Part shown: piece by piece, positions 1-5,416 of the stretch
Position numbering within the stretch: the first letter of the stretch is position 1
Layout of the letters: each line of letters opens with the position of its first letter
Source of the DNA: Hyphomicrobiaceae bacterium
Lineage (GTDB): Bacteria; Pseudomonadota; Alphaproteobacteria; Rhizobiales; Hyphomicrobiaceae
DNA length: 5,605 nt
Assembly: GCA_020442225.1 (NCBI GenBank)
Contig: JAGRKR010000315.1
Coordinates: forward strand, 1-5,605
Direction: 5' to 3'
Program-made: the position numbers and the translations under genes
The notes under the pieces: model-generated
The model's database searches: none
What the model was told of the DNA's origin: nothing
Seen by the model: only the letters and a program-made list of their open reading frames with translations

Positions 1-32
1 GTGCGCGTGTAGATCTTGTTGAGCTTCACCAT
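1..32 (-). CDS. PduO-type ATP:cob(I)alamin adenosyltransferase, N-terminal fragment
   Basis: Only the first ten codons are inside the window. Read on the minus strand from the ATG at 32 they give MVKLNKIYTR followed by the first two bases of a Thr codon. This is the characteristic opening of PduO-family corrinoid adenosyltransferases, where the Tyr-Thr-Arg-Thr-Gly stretch begins the ATP-binding region. Such enzymes transfer the adenosyl group of ATP to cob(I)alamin to make coenzyme B12 in the cytoplasm. The gene lies 57 bases downstream of the HIG1-like gene on the same strand and may be cotranscribed with it. The call rests on ten residues plus familiar context, so the family is likely but unproven; the rest of the gene lies to the left of the window. 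Confidence 0.62.
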   Translation of the reverse strand, partial: MVKLNKIYTR

Positions 33-89
33 GCGGGACTTCGCAGACCTCGTCGTCGGAGCGGGAGCCGGCGCCGCGGCCGGGCGGCG

Positions 90-278
90 TCAGCGCGCGA
101 AATAGACCGTCGCCATGATGATGCAGATGGCCAGGAATTGCAGGCCGACGCGCCACCTCATGAGCTGCTGGCTACGGTTGGCGCTGCCGTTGCGCATCAT
201 GTTCCAGAGCCCGAGAAGCAGCACGACGAGTACCGCCGCGACCGCAACCCCCGTAAGGTTGAAAAAGAAGCTGTGCAT
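90..278 (-). CDS. Twin-transmembrane HIG1-domain-like small protein
   Basis: This is a 62-residue protein with two hydrophobic helices (about residues 8-25 and 44-59). They are joined by a short polar hairpin containing Trp-Asn-Met-Met-Arg and Asn-Arg-Ser-Gln, followed by Leu-Met-Arg-Trp-Arg-Val. This pattern matches the bacterial twin-TM / HIG1 (hypoxia-induced gene 1) family, whose mitochondrial relatives such as yeast Rcf1 are respiratory supercomplex or cytochrome oxidase accessory factors. A role in the inner-membrane respiratory chain is inferred from that kinship only. The reading frame extends upstream to 392, but the Met at 278 gives the family-typical length and places the first helix correctly. 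The longer version would also have to be transcribed from above the promoter-like elements at 308-337. It is divergent from envC and precedes the adenosyltransferase gene. Confidence 0.8.
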   Translation of the reverse strand: MHSFFFNLTGVAVAAVLVVLLLGLWNMMRNGSANRSQQLMRWRVGLQFLAICIIMATVYFAR

Positions 279-307
279 TGATTGTCCAATCTTGCGCCTC
301 GGCGCGC

Positions 308-337
308 ATGATAGGCCACGATACGCGATGCTGCCAA
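308..337 (-). promoter_or_regulatory. Candidate sigma-70 promoter for the HIG1-like gene
   Basis: On the minus strand TTGGCA (332-337) is followed after 18 bases by TATCAT (308-313). These resemble -35 and -10 elements with near-ideal spacing. The -10 element ends 29 bases before the ATG at 278, leaving room for a short leader. The match is by eye; no transcript start is known. Confidence 0.35.
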
Positions 338-410
338 GCAAGCAGCGCATCGGTCGGCGAAGTCGGCAGGGGATGAGGCGCTTGCCCCGCACGGCGCCGA
401 GGTGGCGACG

Positions 411-425
411 TTAACGATTCGTTAA
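411..425. promoter_or_regulatory. CtrA-like binding site (TTAA-N7-TTAA), perfect palindrome
   Basis: TTAACGA and TCGTTAA are perfect inverted arms around one central T. They form TTAA, seven bases, TTAA, which is the classical spacing of the site bound by the alphaproteobacterial cell-cycle regulator CtrA. It stands 80 bases before envC, a peptidoglycan-remodelling gene of the kind CtrA often controls, and about 130 bases from the divergent HIG1-like start. That it is a genuine CtrA site is inference from the motif and context. Confidence 0.45.
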
Positions 426-504
426 GGACAACAATTGCCTTAATTTCAGTGGATGAAGTCGAGCCGGCCGACGCCCGGCAGCGTCGACAAGGAACGCACC
501 CGCA

Positions 505-1887
505 ATGGCCTTCGGCAGATCGCATCGGGCAAGGGCGCCGGCTCTGGCGGTCGCGATGCTCTGCGCCGTCGCAGCGGGAGACCTGACGGCTGCGGCACAG
601 ACGCGGCCCGCGAGCGAGCCGCCGGACGCGGTCCGCCGCAAGCTCGAAACCGAGAAACGGCTGCTCGAGGAAGCACGCAAGCGCCGGCAGGGTATCGAGC
701 AGGAGGTCAAGGAGATCGATCGCCAGCGGGCGGAGATCACCGCGCGCCTGATCGATGCCGCCGACCAGGTGCAGAAGTCCGAGGCGCGCCTCACCGAAAT
801 CGAGGATCGGCTCAAAGGGCTCGAGAAGGAGCAGGCGCCGCTCCGCGACTCCCTGCGCACCCGTCACCGCACCATCTCGCGCCTGCTCTCCGCCATGCAG
901 CGCATGGGCCGCAACCCGCCGCCGGTCCTCATCACACAGCGCCAGGACGCCTTGCAGATGGTTCGCAGCGCCATGCTGCTGGCGCGCGCCTTCCCCAAGC
1001 TCGGAGAGGAGGCCCGCGAGATCGCCGGCAAGCTCCAGGCCCTCGTGAGTGTCATGGACCGTATCCGAGGCGAGCGCGAACGTCTCCTGGGCGAGACCAA
1101 GCGGATCACCGAGCAAAGGACGAAGCTCTCGAGCCTCCTGGTCGAAAAGCAGCGCACGCTCGCAGATCGCCGCCAGCAGCTCGAGGCCGTGCGCAAGGCG
1201 AGCGAGGAGCATGCCAGCTCGGTCACGGGGCTCAGTGAACTGATCGCCAAAATGGATCAGGTGCTCCGTGACAAGGGCGATCTCGGCGCCTACGAGCGCG
1301 AGCTCGGGGCCCGCCCGAAGGCCACGCCACCCGCAACCGCTGCCGCGCCTTCGCAAGTGCCGGCGAAGACCGCTGGCCGGGATGGCGGCAAACCCGTCGA
1401 GGTTTCGCCTCGCCAGCAGGTGGCGCTGTTCAGTCCGGGGCGCCTGAAGCCGGCCATTCCCTTCGAGGAGGCCAAGGGCAAGCTGCGCCTGCCAGTGCAG
1501 GGACGCCGCCTGTTGTCGTATGGCGACAAGACACAATATGGTGGAACTTCAAAGGGTCTGGTCGTCGAGACGCGGCCCGGCGCCTACGTCATCGCCCCCT
1601 GCGACGGCTGGATCGTTCACGCCAGCCGATTCCGCAATTACGGCCAACTCTTGATCATTAATGGCGGCGGCGGCTATCATGTCTTGCTGGCCGGCATGTC
1701 CCAGATCAACGTTGAGATGGGACGTTTCGTGCTCGCAGGCGAGCCGGTTGGCACAATGGCTGCACCGTCCGCGACACCTCAGGTGCAGGAACAGGCACCC
1801 GTGCTCTATATCGAGTTCCGCAACAAAACCCGTCCGATCGATCCCGAGCCCTGGTGGGCGGTGGCGTCGAAGAAGGTTCAAGGCTGA
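505..1887 (+). CDS. envC: Murein hydrolase activator EnvC (degenerate LytM/M23 domain)
   Basis: The product is a 460-residue exported protein. Residues 1-31 look like a signal peptide (basic n-region, hydrophobic core at about 11-25, cleavage probably after Ala-Ala-Ala near 31). Residues 40-270 are highly charged and helical with heptad-like spacing, a long coiled coil. A Pro/Ala-rich linker (271-300) leads to a LytM/M23 fold at about 325-455 that ends in Ile-Asp-Pro-Glu-Pro-Trp. The zinc and catalytic positions of active LytM enzymes are all replaced: the His and Asp of HxxxD are Ser349 and Val353, the mid-domain His is Gly397, and the HxH pair is Val433 and Tyr435. This matches EnvC, which activates periplasmic amidases at the division site without cutting peptidoglycan itself (known for the E. 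coli protein, inferred here). ATG 505 is chosen because it yields the signal peptide and follows AAGGAA. Its stop overlaps the ctpA start. Confidence 0.88.
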   Translation: MAFGRSHRARAPALAVAMLCAVAAGDLTAAAQTRPASEPPDAVRRKLETEKRLLEEARKRRQGIEQEVKEIDRQRAEITARLIDAADQVQKSEARLTEIEDRLKGLEKEQAPLRDSLRTRHRTISRLLSAMQRMGRNPPPVLITQRQDALQMVRSAMLLARAFPKLGEEAREIAGKLQALVSVMDRIRGERERLLGETKRITEQRTKLSSLLVEKQRTLADRRQQLEAVRKASEEHASSVTGLSELIAKMDQVLRDKGDLGAYERELGARPKATPPATAAAPSQVPAKTAGRDGGKPVEVSPRQQVALFSPGRLKPAIPFEEAKGKLRLPVQGRRLLSYGDKTQYGGTSKGLVVETRPGAYVIAPCDGWIVHASRFRNYGQLLIINGGGGYHVLLAGMSQINVEMGRFVLAGEPVGTMAAPSATPQVQEQAPVLYIEFRNKTRPIDPEPWWAVASKKVQG

Positions 1888-3218
1888 TGCGCAAATCAGA
1901 ATTCGCGTTCTGGGCTTTCCTGTTCATGGCGTCTCTCGCAGCCGCCACGACCGTGTTCAATGTCAGCCGCACATACTCGGCCACAAGCGCCAGCGCTGAG
2001 ATTTACCGCCAGCTCGAGCTGTTTGGCGACGTGCTCGAGCGGGTCAGGGCCGACTATGTCGAGAAGCCGGACGACACCCAACTGATCGAGGCCGCAATCA
2101 ACGGCATGCTGTCCTCGCTCGATCCGCATTCCGCATATCTCAATCCGAAACACTTCCGTGACATGCAGGTGCAGACCCGCGGCGAGTTCGGCGGGCTCGG
2201 CATCGAGGTCACGATGGAGAACGGCGTCGTCAAGGTCGTCTCCCCCATCGAGGACACGCCTGCATCCAAGGCCGGCGTACTCTCGGGCGATCTCATCACG
2301 CACCTCAACGGCGAGCAGATCGTGGGGCTGACCCTCGAGCAGGCCGTGGAGAAGATGCGCGGCCCCGTGAACACTTCGATCACTCTGACAGTCGTGCGCA
2401 AGGGCCGGGACGAGCCGCTCGAGATCAAGATCGTGCGCGACATCATCCGCATCAACGCCGTGCGCTTCCGCGTCGAGGACGACGTTGCCTACATCCGGAT
2501 CACGACCTTCAACGAGCAGACCCACACCAACCTGGTCAAGGCCGTGGAGCGTCTCAAGCGGGAGATCGGACCCAAGCTCAAGGGGTTCATCATCGACCTG
2601 CGCAACAACCCCGGCGGCCTCCTCGATCAGGCGATCTCTGTCTCCGATGACTTCCTCGAGCGCGGCGCCATCGTGCTGACGCGTGGCCGCAACCTCGAAG
2701 AGTCGCAGCGCGCTCAGGCCAAGCCGGGCGACCTCACTGACGGCAAGAAGATCGTCGTGCTGATCAACGGCGGCTCTGCGTCCGCCTCCGAGATCGTCGC
2801 CGGCGCCCTCCAGGATCACAAGCGCGCGACGCTCGTCGGCACGCGCTCGTTCGGCAAGGGCTCGGTGCAGACCATCATCCCGCTCGGCTCGAACGGCGCC
2901 ATCCGCCTGACGACGGCCCGCTACTACACGCCGGCGGGGCGCTCGATCCAGGCCAAGGGCATCGAGCCGGATATCGTCGTCGAGCAGGAGCTGCCGCCCG
3001 AGCTCAAGGGCAAGCCGCCGGCCAAGTCGCGCGGCGAGGCCAGCCTGCGGGGCCACCTGAAGGGTGACGGCAAGGAGGGCTCCGGCTCCTCGGCCTATGT
3101 GCCGAAAGAGAAGGAGAAGGACACCCAGCTCCTCTATGCCCTGAACCTGGTGCGTGGCATCGAGCAGCCGAAGAAGGCGGCGCCGACCCCCAAGCCGGCG
3201 CCCGAGAAGAAGGGCTGA
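1887..3218 (+). CDS. ctpA: Carboxy-terminal processing protease, S41 family
   Basis: This is a 443-residue periplasmic serine protease anchored by an N-terminal hydrophobic segment (about residues 6-25). A PDZ domain follows at about 98-185, beginning at the RGEFGGLGIE stretch, then the S41 catalytic core with the conserved RNNPGG loop. The Ser-Lys-Gln machinery is intact: Ser299 in GSASASEI, Lys324 and Gln328 in SFGKGSVQ, spaced 25 and 4 residues as in other CtpA/CtpB enzymes. The last 75 residues (from about 369) are rich in Lys, Pro and Gly but contain a hydrophobic QLLYALNLVRG stretch. These enzymes degrade or trim envelope proteins near their C-terminus; the substrate here is unknown. 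The in-frame GTG at 1854 was rejected in favour of ATG 1887, which follows AAGAAGG, gives the anchor directly at the N-terminus and forms a TGATG junction with envC, implying translational coupling. Confidence 0.93.
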   Translation: MRKSEFAFWAFLFMASLAAATTVFNVSRTYSATSASAEIYRQLELFGDVLERVRADYVEKPDDTQLIEAAINGMLSSLDPHSAYLNPKHFRDMQVQTRGEFGGLGIEVTMENGVVKVVSPIEDTPASKAGVLSGDLITHLNGEQIVGLTLEQAVEKMRGPVNTSITLTVVRKGRDEPLEIKIVRDIIRINAVRFRVEDDVAYIRITTFNEQTHTNLVKAVERLKREIGPKLKGFIIDLRNNPGGLLDQAISVSDDFLERGAIVLTRGRNLEESQRAQAKPGDLTDGKKIVVLINGGSASASEIVAGALQDHKRATLVGTRSFGKGSVQTIIPLGSNGAIRLTTARYYTPAGRSIQAKGIEPDIVVEQELPPELKGKPPAKSRGEASLRGHLKGDGKEGSGSSAYVPKEKEKDTQLLYALNLVRGIEQPKKAAPTPKPAPEKKG

Positions 3219-3248
3219 GCCACCTCACTCCGCACTCGAATTTCGCAG

Positions 3249-3279
3249 CGGGGCCGAGCGATCGGCCCCGTTGTTTTTT
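3249..3279 (+). terminator. Rho-independent terminator of the envC-ctpA operon
   Basis: A perfect 9-bp GC-rich stem (CGGGGCCGA at 3249-3257 pairing with 3262-3270) is closed by a GCGA tetraloop and followed by TTGTTTTTTG. The hairpin lies 30 bases after the ctpA stop and has all features of a strong intrinsic terminator, so the downstream Nudix genes probably have their own promoter. Confidence 0.9.
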
Positions 3280-3519
3280 GCCTCGCGGCCAGCGGCCCGT
3301 TGCACGGCGCACCTCTGCGACGCATTCTGTTGCAGCATGACGCGCAGCGCCGCAGCGCCCGGCCTGCAGGGGAGCGTCAAACTCCTGTCACGGTCGGCGT
3401 GTGCCATCGCGCAGGCTTGACGAATCATCCGGCGGCCAGTTGTGCTGACGGCCGAAGCCGGGCATCCCCGCCCGATGCGCCCATGCCTCGGCGCCGGCAC
3501 GGGATGGAGCAGGAAATAC
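3280..3519 (+). other. Intergenic region between the ctpA terminator and the first rppH gene
   Basis: These 240 bases contain no protein I recognise. Short frames cross it but show no family features and are rich in Arg, Ala and Pro, as random GC-rich frames are. A possible -35 element TTGACG (3417-3422) is followed after 18 bases by a weak TGTGCT (3441-3446), the best promoter candidate for the Nudix pair. A GGAGCAGGAAA sequence (3506-3516) just before ATG 3520 is the ribosome-binding site. No RNA gene or repeat is evident. Confidence 0.45.
3417..3446 (+). promoter_or_regulatory. Weak candidate promoter for the rppH pair
   Basis: TTGACG is a good -35 match. The partner at 18 bases, TGTGCT, matches the -10 consensus at only three positions. 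A promoter is expected somewhere between the terminator at 3249-3279 and the start at 3520; this is the best site seen by eye. Confidence 0.22.
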
Positions 3520-4029
3520 ATGTCGATCGACGATCAACACTATCGCCCGTGCGTCGGCATCATGGTGCTCGACCGCAACGGCTTGGCCTGGATGGGGCGC
3601 CGCTACGACAAACCCAACGACGAGGGCGCCGGCCAGTGGTGGCAGATGCCCCAGGGCGGCATTGACGACGGCGAATCTCCCCGCGAGGCCGCCATCCGGG
3701 AGCTCTACGAGGAAACCGGAATCACGAGCGTCGAGGTGCTGGCCGAATCCGCGACGTGGTATCGCTACGATCTGCCGGAGCATCTGATCGGCCGCGCCTG
3801 GGGCGGACGCTATCGCGGCCAGCGGCAGCGCTGGTTCGCCGTACGTTTTCTCGGCGCGGACGCGGAGATCGATCTCGGGCCGCGCGACGGTCACACCGTC
3901 GAGTTCGACGCCTGGCAATGGGTCCAGGTGAGCGATCTGGTCGATCTCGTCGTGCCGTTCAAGCGCGATGTCTACGCCAAGGTCGTGGCTGAATTCGCGA
4001 GCCTCGCGCGAACCGGTGCAGGAGGCTGA
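3520..4029 (+). CDS. rppH: RNA pyrophosphohydrolase RppH, first tandem copy (Nudix)
   Basis: This 169-residue Nudix hydrolase of the RppH/NudH/IalA type would remove pyrophosphate from the 5' triphosphate end of RNAs, starting 5'-end-dependent decay; related enzymes also hydrolyse diadenosine polyphosphates. The protein opens with YRPCVGIMV. The complete Nudix box runs from Gly46 to Ile68 (GX5EX7REUXEEXGU) with Glu61, Glu64 and Glu65 as metal ligands. The family signatures [32 protein letters not shown] and VPFKRDVY follow. A GTG start at 3442 would add 26 residues, but ATG 3520 follows GGAGCAGGAAA and gives the normal RppH length. Its stop lies within the start region of the second copy, suggesting a two-gene operon. 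Which of the two does the main RNA-decapping job cannot be told from sequence. Confidence 0.92.
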   Translation: MSIDDQHYRPCVGIMVLDRNGLAWMGRRYDKPNDEGAGQWWQMPQGGIDDGESPREAAIRELYEETGITSVEVLAESATWYRYDLPEHLIGRAWGGRYRGQRQRWFAVRFLGADAEIDLGPRDGHTVEFDAWQWVQVSDLVDLVVPFKRDVYAKVVAEFASLARTGAGG

Positions 4030-4663
4030 GCTGGGCAACAAGGCCAAGAAGCGCGATGCCGAAAAGTTGCGTGAGCGCCTGCCCTACCGGTCGGGCGTCG
4101 GCATCGTGCTGCTCAACCGGGAGCGCAAGGTGTGGGTCGGCAAGCGCCAGCCCAAGTGGGTCCGGGACGGCAACGGGGCGTTCTGGCAGATGCCGCAAGG
4201 CGGCATCGATCGCAAGGAAGCGCCGGAGCAGGCTGCCGTCAGGGAGCTGTACGAGGAGACCGGCGTGCGCCGCGTCGAGCTTCTGGCGCGCACCTCCGGC
4301 TGGCTCAGCTACGACCTGCCCGACGACCTGCTGGGCGTGGCGCTGAAGGGCCGCTATCGCGGCCAGCGCCAGAAGTGGTTCTTGATGCGCCATCTCGGCG
4401 ACGACGGGGAGATCAATCTGGCGCCGCCCGGCTGCAAGCCGGAATTCGACGCCTGGCAGTGGGTCGAGTTCGCCGAGCTGCCGGACCTCATCGTACCCTT
4501 CAAGCGCGGGCTCTACCTCGACGTCATCACAGAGCTGGCGCCCAAGGCCGATGCGGCCGCCGACGAGACGATCGCCGCCGAAACCGAGCCGCCGGGGCGG
4601 CTGGCCGCGCTCGCCAAGTATCTGCGCGACCTGTGGATCGGCCGGGGCAATCAGAGCGCCTGA
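4016..4663 (+). CDS. rppH: RppH-like Nudix hydrolase, second tandem copy; start uncertain
   Basis: This is a second RppH-type Nudix protein, 215 residues from the GTG shown here. It carries an intact Nudix box at residues 62-84 (Glu77, Glu80 and Glu81 present) and the same signatures as its neighbour: [42 protein letters not shown]. By hand alignment the two share roughly 55% of about 150 positions, so this is an old or functionally diverged duplication. It differs by a basic N-terminal extension ([15 protein letters not shown]) and a tail of about 40 residues, acidic then amphipathic, ending in [15 protein letters not shown]. No convincing start exists. ATG 3968 overlaps the first gene by 62 bases, GTG 4016 lacks a ribosome-binding site, TTG 4067 would cut the extension, and CTG 4031 sits 5 bases after GGAGG. 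Role inferred: RNA 5'-pyrophosphohydrolase or a related nucleotide hydrolase. Confidence 0.85.
   Translation: MQEAELGNKAKKRDAEKLRERLPYRSGVGIVLLNRERKVWVGKRQPKWVRDGNGAFWQMPQGGIDRKEAPEQAAVRELYEETGVRRVELLARTSGWLSYDLPDDLLGVALKGRYRGQRQKWFLMRHLGDDGEINLAPPGCKPEFDAWQWVEFAELPDLIVPFKRGLYLDVITELAPKADAAADETIAAETEPPGRLAALAKYLRDLWIGRGNQSA
4021..4033 (+). promoter_or_regulatory. Shine-Dalgarno GGAGG with a CTG codon at start position
   Basis: GGAGG (4021-4025) is followed by CTGAG and then the in-frame codon CTG (4031-4033), at ideal spacing. The first gene's TGA (4027-4029) lies between them. The site suggests that translation of the second Nudix gene begins here, either at a non-standard CTG or by re-initiation after the upstream stop. 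Confidence 0.4.
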
Positions 4664-4670
4664 CATGCAG

Positions 4671-4697
4671 AAAGCCCGCGGGAGCGCCGCGGGCTTT
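4671..4697. terminator. Hairpin terminator between convergent rppH and atpC genes
   Basis: An 11-bp perfect stem (AAAGCCCGCGG at 4671-4681 with its complement at 4687-4697) encloses a five-base loop. The A-rich start and T-rich end let it work on both strands, which suits its place 8 bases after the Nudix gene stop and 46 bases beyond the atpC stop. The T tracts are short (three bases), so efficiency on either strand is uncertain. Confidence 0.75.
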
Positions 4698-4742
4698 CGA
4701 AGTCTTCGTCCAGCACTGGCAGACCCGAGATCGCGAACCGTC

Positions 4743-5144
4743 TCAGCGCGCCGAAGGCAGAGCGGCACGGAGCCGCGCAAGCGCGTTCTGCGCATAGGCC
4801 CGCTCGGTTTCATCCGCCGCGTCCGCGACGAGGCGCTCCGAGTCCGAGACGAGCTTGGCGAGGTCGTCGCCTGCGAGCCCGTCGAGCAACACGGCATGCT
4901 CGGCCAGAACGGTCATGCTCTCGGCCGTCGCCTCGGCGAGGCCGCTTCGCACGAACAGGCGCTGCGCCTTGCCGCCAGGGGCCGTCGCCTCGAGGATGCC
5001 TGGGCGCAGCGTGGACACGACCGGGGCGTGCCCGGCCATGACCATGAAGTCGCCCTCCGTCCCCGGCACCAGCACAGCCTCCATGGCCCCGGAAACCAGC
5101 ACACGCTCCGGCGTCACGAGCTCGAAAGCAAACGTACCGCTCAT
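4743..5144 (-). CDS. atpC: F1Fo ATP synthase epsilon subunit
   Basis: This 133-residue protein is the epsilon subunit of the F1 sector, part of the central stalk that turns with gamma and can inhibit ATP hydrolysis. The N-terminal beta-sandwich domain is recognisable from FELVTPERVL and the EGDFMVMAGHAPVVSTLRPG stretch, typical of bacterial AtpC. Residues from about 90 on form the expected charged helical hairpin (DDLAKLVSDSERLV and ETERAYAQNALARLRAAL). Length is normal for alphaproteobacteria. ATG 5144 overlaps the stop of the upstream 86-residue gene by four bases (ATGA), and the GAGGAG just before it (5147-5152) lies inside that gene's last codons. Translation is therefore probably coupled. 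It is the last gene of the visible atp operon. Confidence 0.95.
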   Translation of the reverse strand: MSGTFAFELVTPERVLVSGAMEAVLVPGTEGDFMVMAGHAPVVSTLRPGILEATAPGGKAQRLFVRSGLAEATAESMTVLAEHAVLLDGLAGDDLAKLVSDSERLVADAADETERAYAQNALARLRAALPSAR

Positions 5145-5401
5145 TTCTCCTCGGCCGCTCCCGACTTGGCCTCGACCTCCTCCGGCGTCTGCAGCTTGGT
5201 GCCGCAGAACGGGCAGAAGAAGACCGGGTGATCCATCATGCCCGGCTCGTCGCCTTCCATGTCGACCATGCCGACCGACATGTAGAGAACGCCGTCGTCG
5301 CCGACGGTGACCAGGGGCTCGAAATCGTCGCCCGCCATGACGTCACGCAAGTCTTCGCAGCACGTACCGAAATTGTGGCCGTCCTTGGTAGCTTCCGCCA
5401 T
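5141..5401 (-). CDS. Small acidic zinc-ribbon-like protein inside the atp operon, unknown function
   Basis: The product has 86 residues and no signal peptide or membrane segment, so it is probably cytoplasmic. Visible features are a Cys pair near the N-terminus (Cys14-Cys15 in GTCCEDLRD), a central segment predicted to be beta strands (about 29-49), and FFCPFCGTKL with Cys63 and Cys66, a typical zinc-knuckle half. His9 and His58 are further possible ligands. The last 15 residues are charged and probably disordered. I do not recognise a characterised family; a metal-binding or zinc-ribbon fold is inferred from the CPFCG motif. It is a real gene on present evidence: it begins 15 bases after the atpD stop with AGGGGG six bases before ATG, and its stop overlaps the atpC ATG by four bases. 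Its position suggests coexpression with the ATP synthase, but direct involvement with the enzyme is unproven. Confidence 0.8.
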   Translation of the reverse strand: MAEATKDGHNFGTCCEDLRDVMAGDDFEPLVTVGDDGVLYMSVGMVDMEGDEPGMMDHPVFFCPFCGTKLQTPEEVEAKSGAAEEK

Positions 5402-5413
5402 GGGGATCCCCCT
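5402..5413 (-). promoter_or_regulatory. Ribosome-binding site of the small atp-operon gene, within a palindrome
   Basis: On the minus strand AGGGGG (5408-5413) precedes the ATG at 5401 by six bases. Most of it lies in the perfect ten-base palindrome GGGGATCCCC (5402-5411). A short hairpin could mask the ribosome-binding site unless ribosomes arriving from atpD open it; this effect is inferred. Confidence 0.5.
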
Positions 5414-5416
5414 AAA

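Larger units (their letters stand above)
279..504. promoter_or_regulatory. Divergent intergenic region (HIG1-like gene / envC)
   Basis: These 226 bases separate two divergent genes and should hold both promoters. The left part carries the promoter-like elements for the minus-strand gene. The stretch around 411-446 is unusually AT-rich for this window (TTAACG, TTAAGG, ACAATTG, CTTAATTT) and is where the envC promoter is expected. An AAGGAA ribosome-binding sequence (489-494) sits ten bases before the envC ATG. Overlapping frames run through here but show no recognisable protein. Confidence 0.5.

Noticed and set aside
453..1238. Plus-strand frame beginning at an ATG shortly before envC
   Set aside because: It overlaps envC in another frame and its composition (Arg, Ala, Gly, Pro) is that of a shifted reading of envC. 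The only appeal is the ATG near the CtrA-like site.
172..1536. 454-residue open frame on the minus strand opposite envC
   Set aside because: It is antisense to a well-supported gene, crosses the HIG1-like gene, is rich in Arg, Ala, Leu and Gly without any family motif, and is explained by GC-rich codon usage that suppresses stops in the opposite strand.
1896..3056. 386-residue open frame on the minus strand opposite ctpA
   Set aside because: It mirrors the codon pattern of ctpA and shows no recognisable domain; ctpA on the plus strand has a complete catalytic triad.
3375..3422. Inverted CGTCAA ... TTGACG pair in the gene-free interval
   Set aside because: Arms are six bases, separated by 36, and no further pairing supports them. 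Likely chance.
3300..3665. Possible small gene before the first rppH
   Set aside because: The frame runs into rppH out of frame, has no ribosome-binding site that I can see, and has shadow-like Arg/Pro-rich composition.
4698..4708. Palindrome CGAAG-T-CTTCG just after the convergent terminator
   Set aside because: The loop of one base cannot form a stable hairpin and no T tract follows; it adds nothing to the terminator next to it.
3959..4897. 312-residue minus-strand frame across the second Nudix gene and into atpC
   Set aside because: It runs antisense to a gene with an intact Nudix box, through the terminator hairpin and into atpC in another frame; no protein features.
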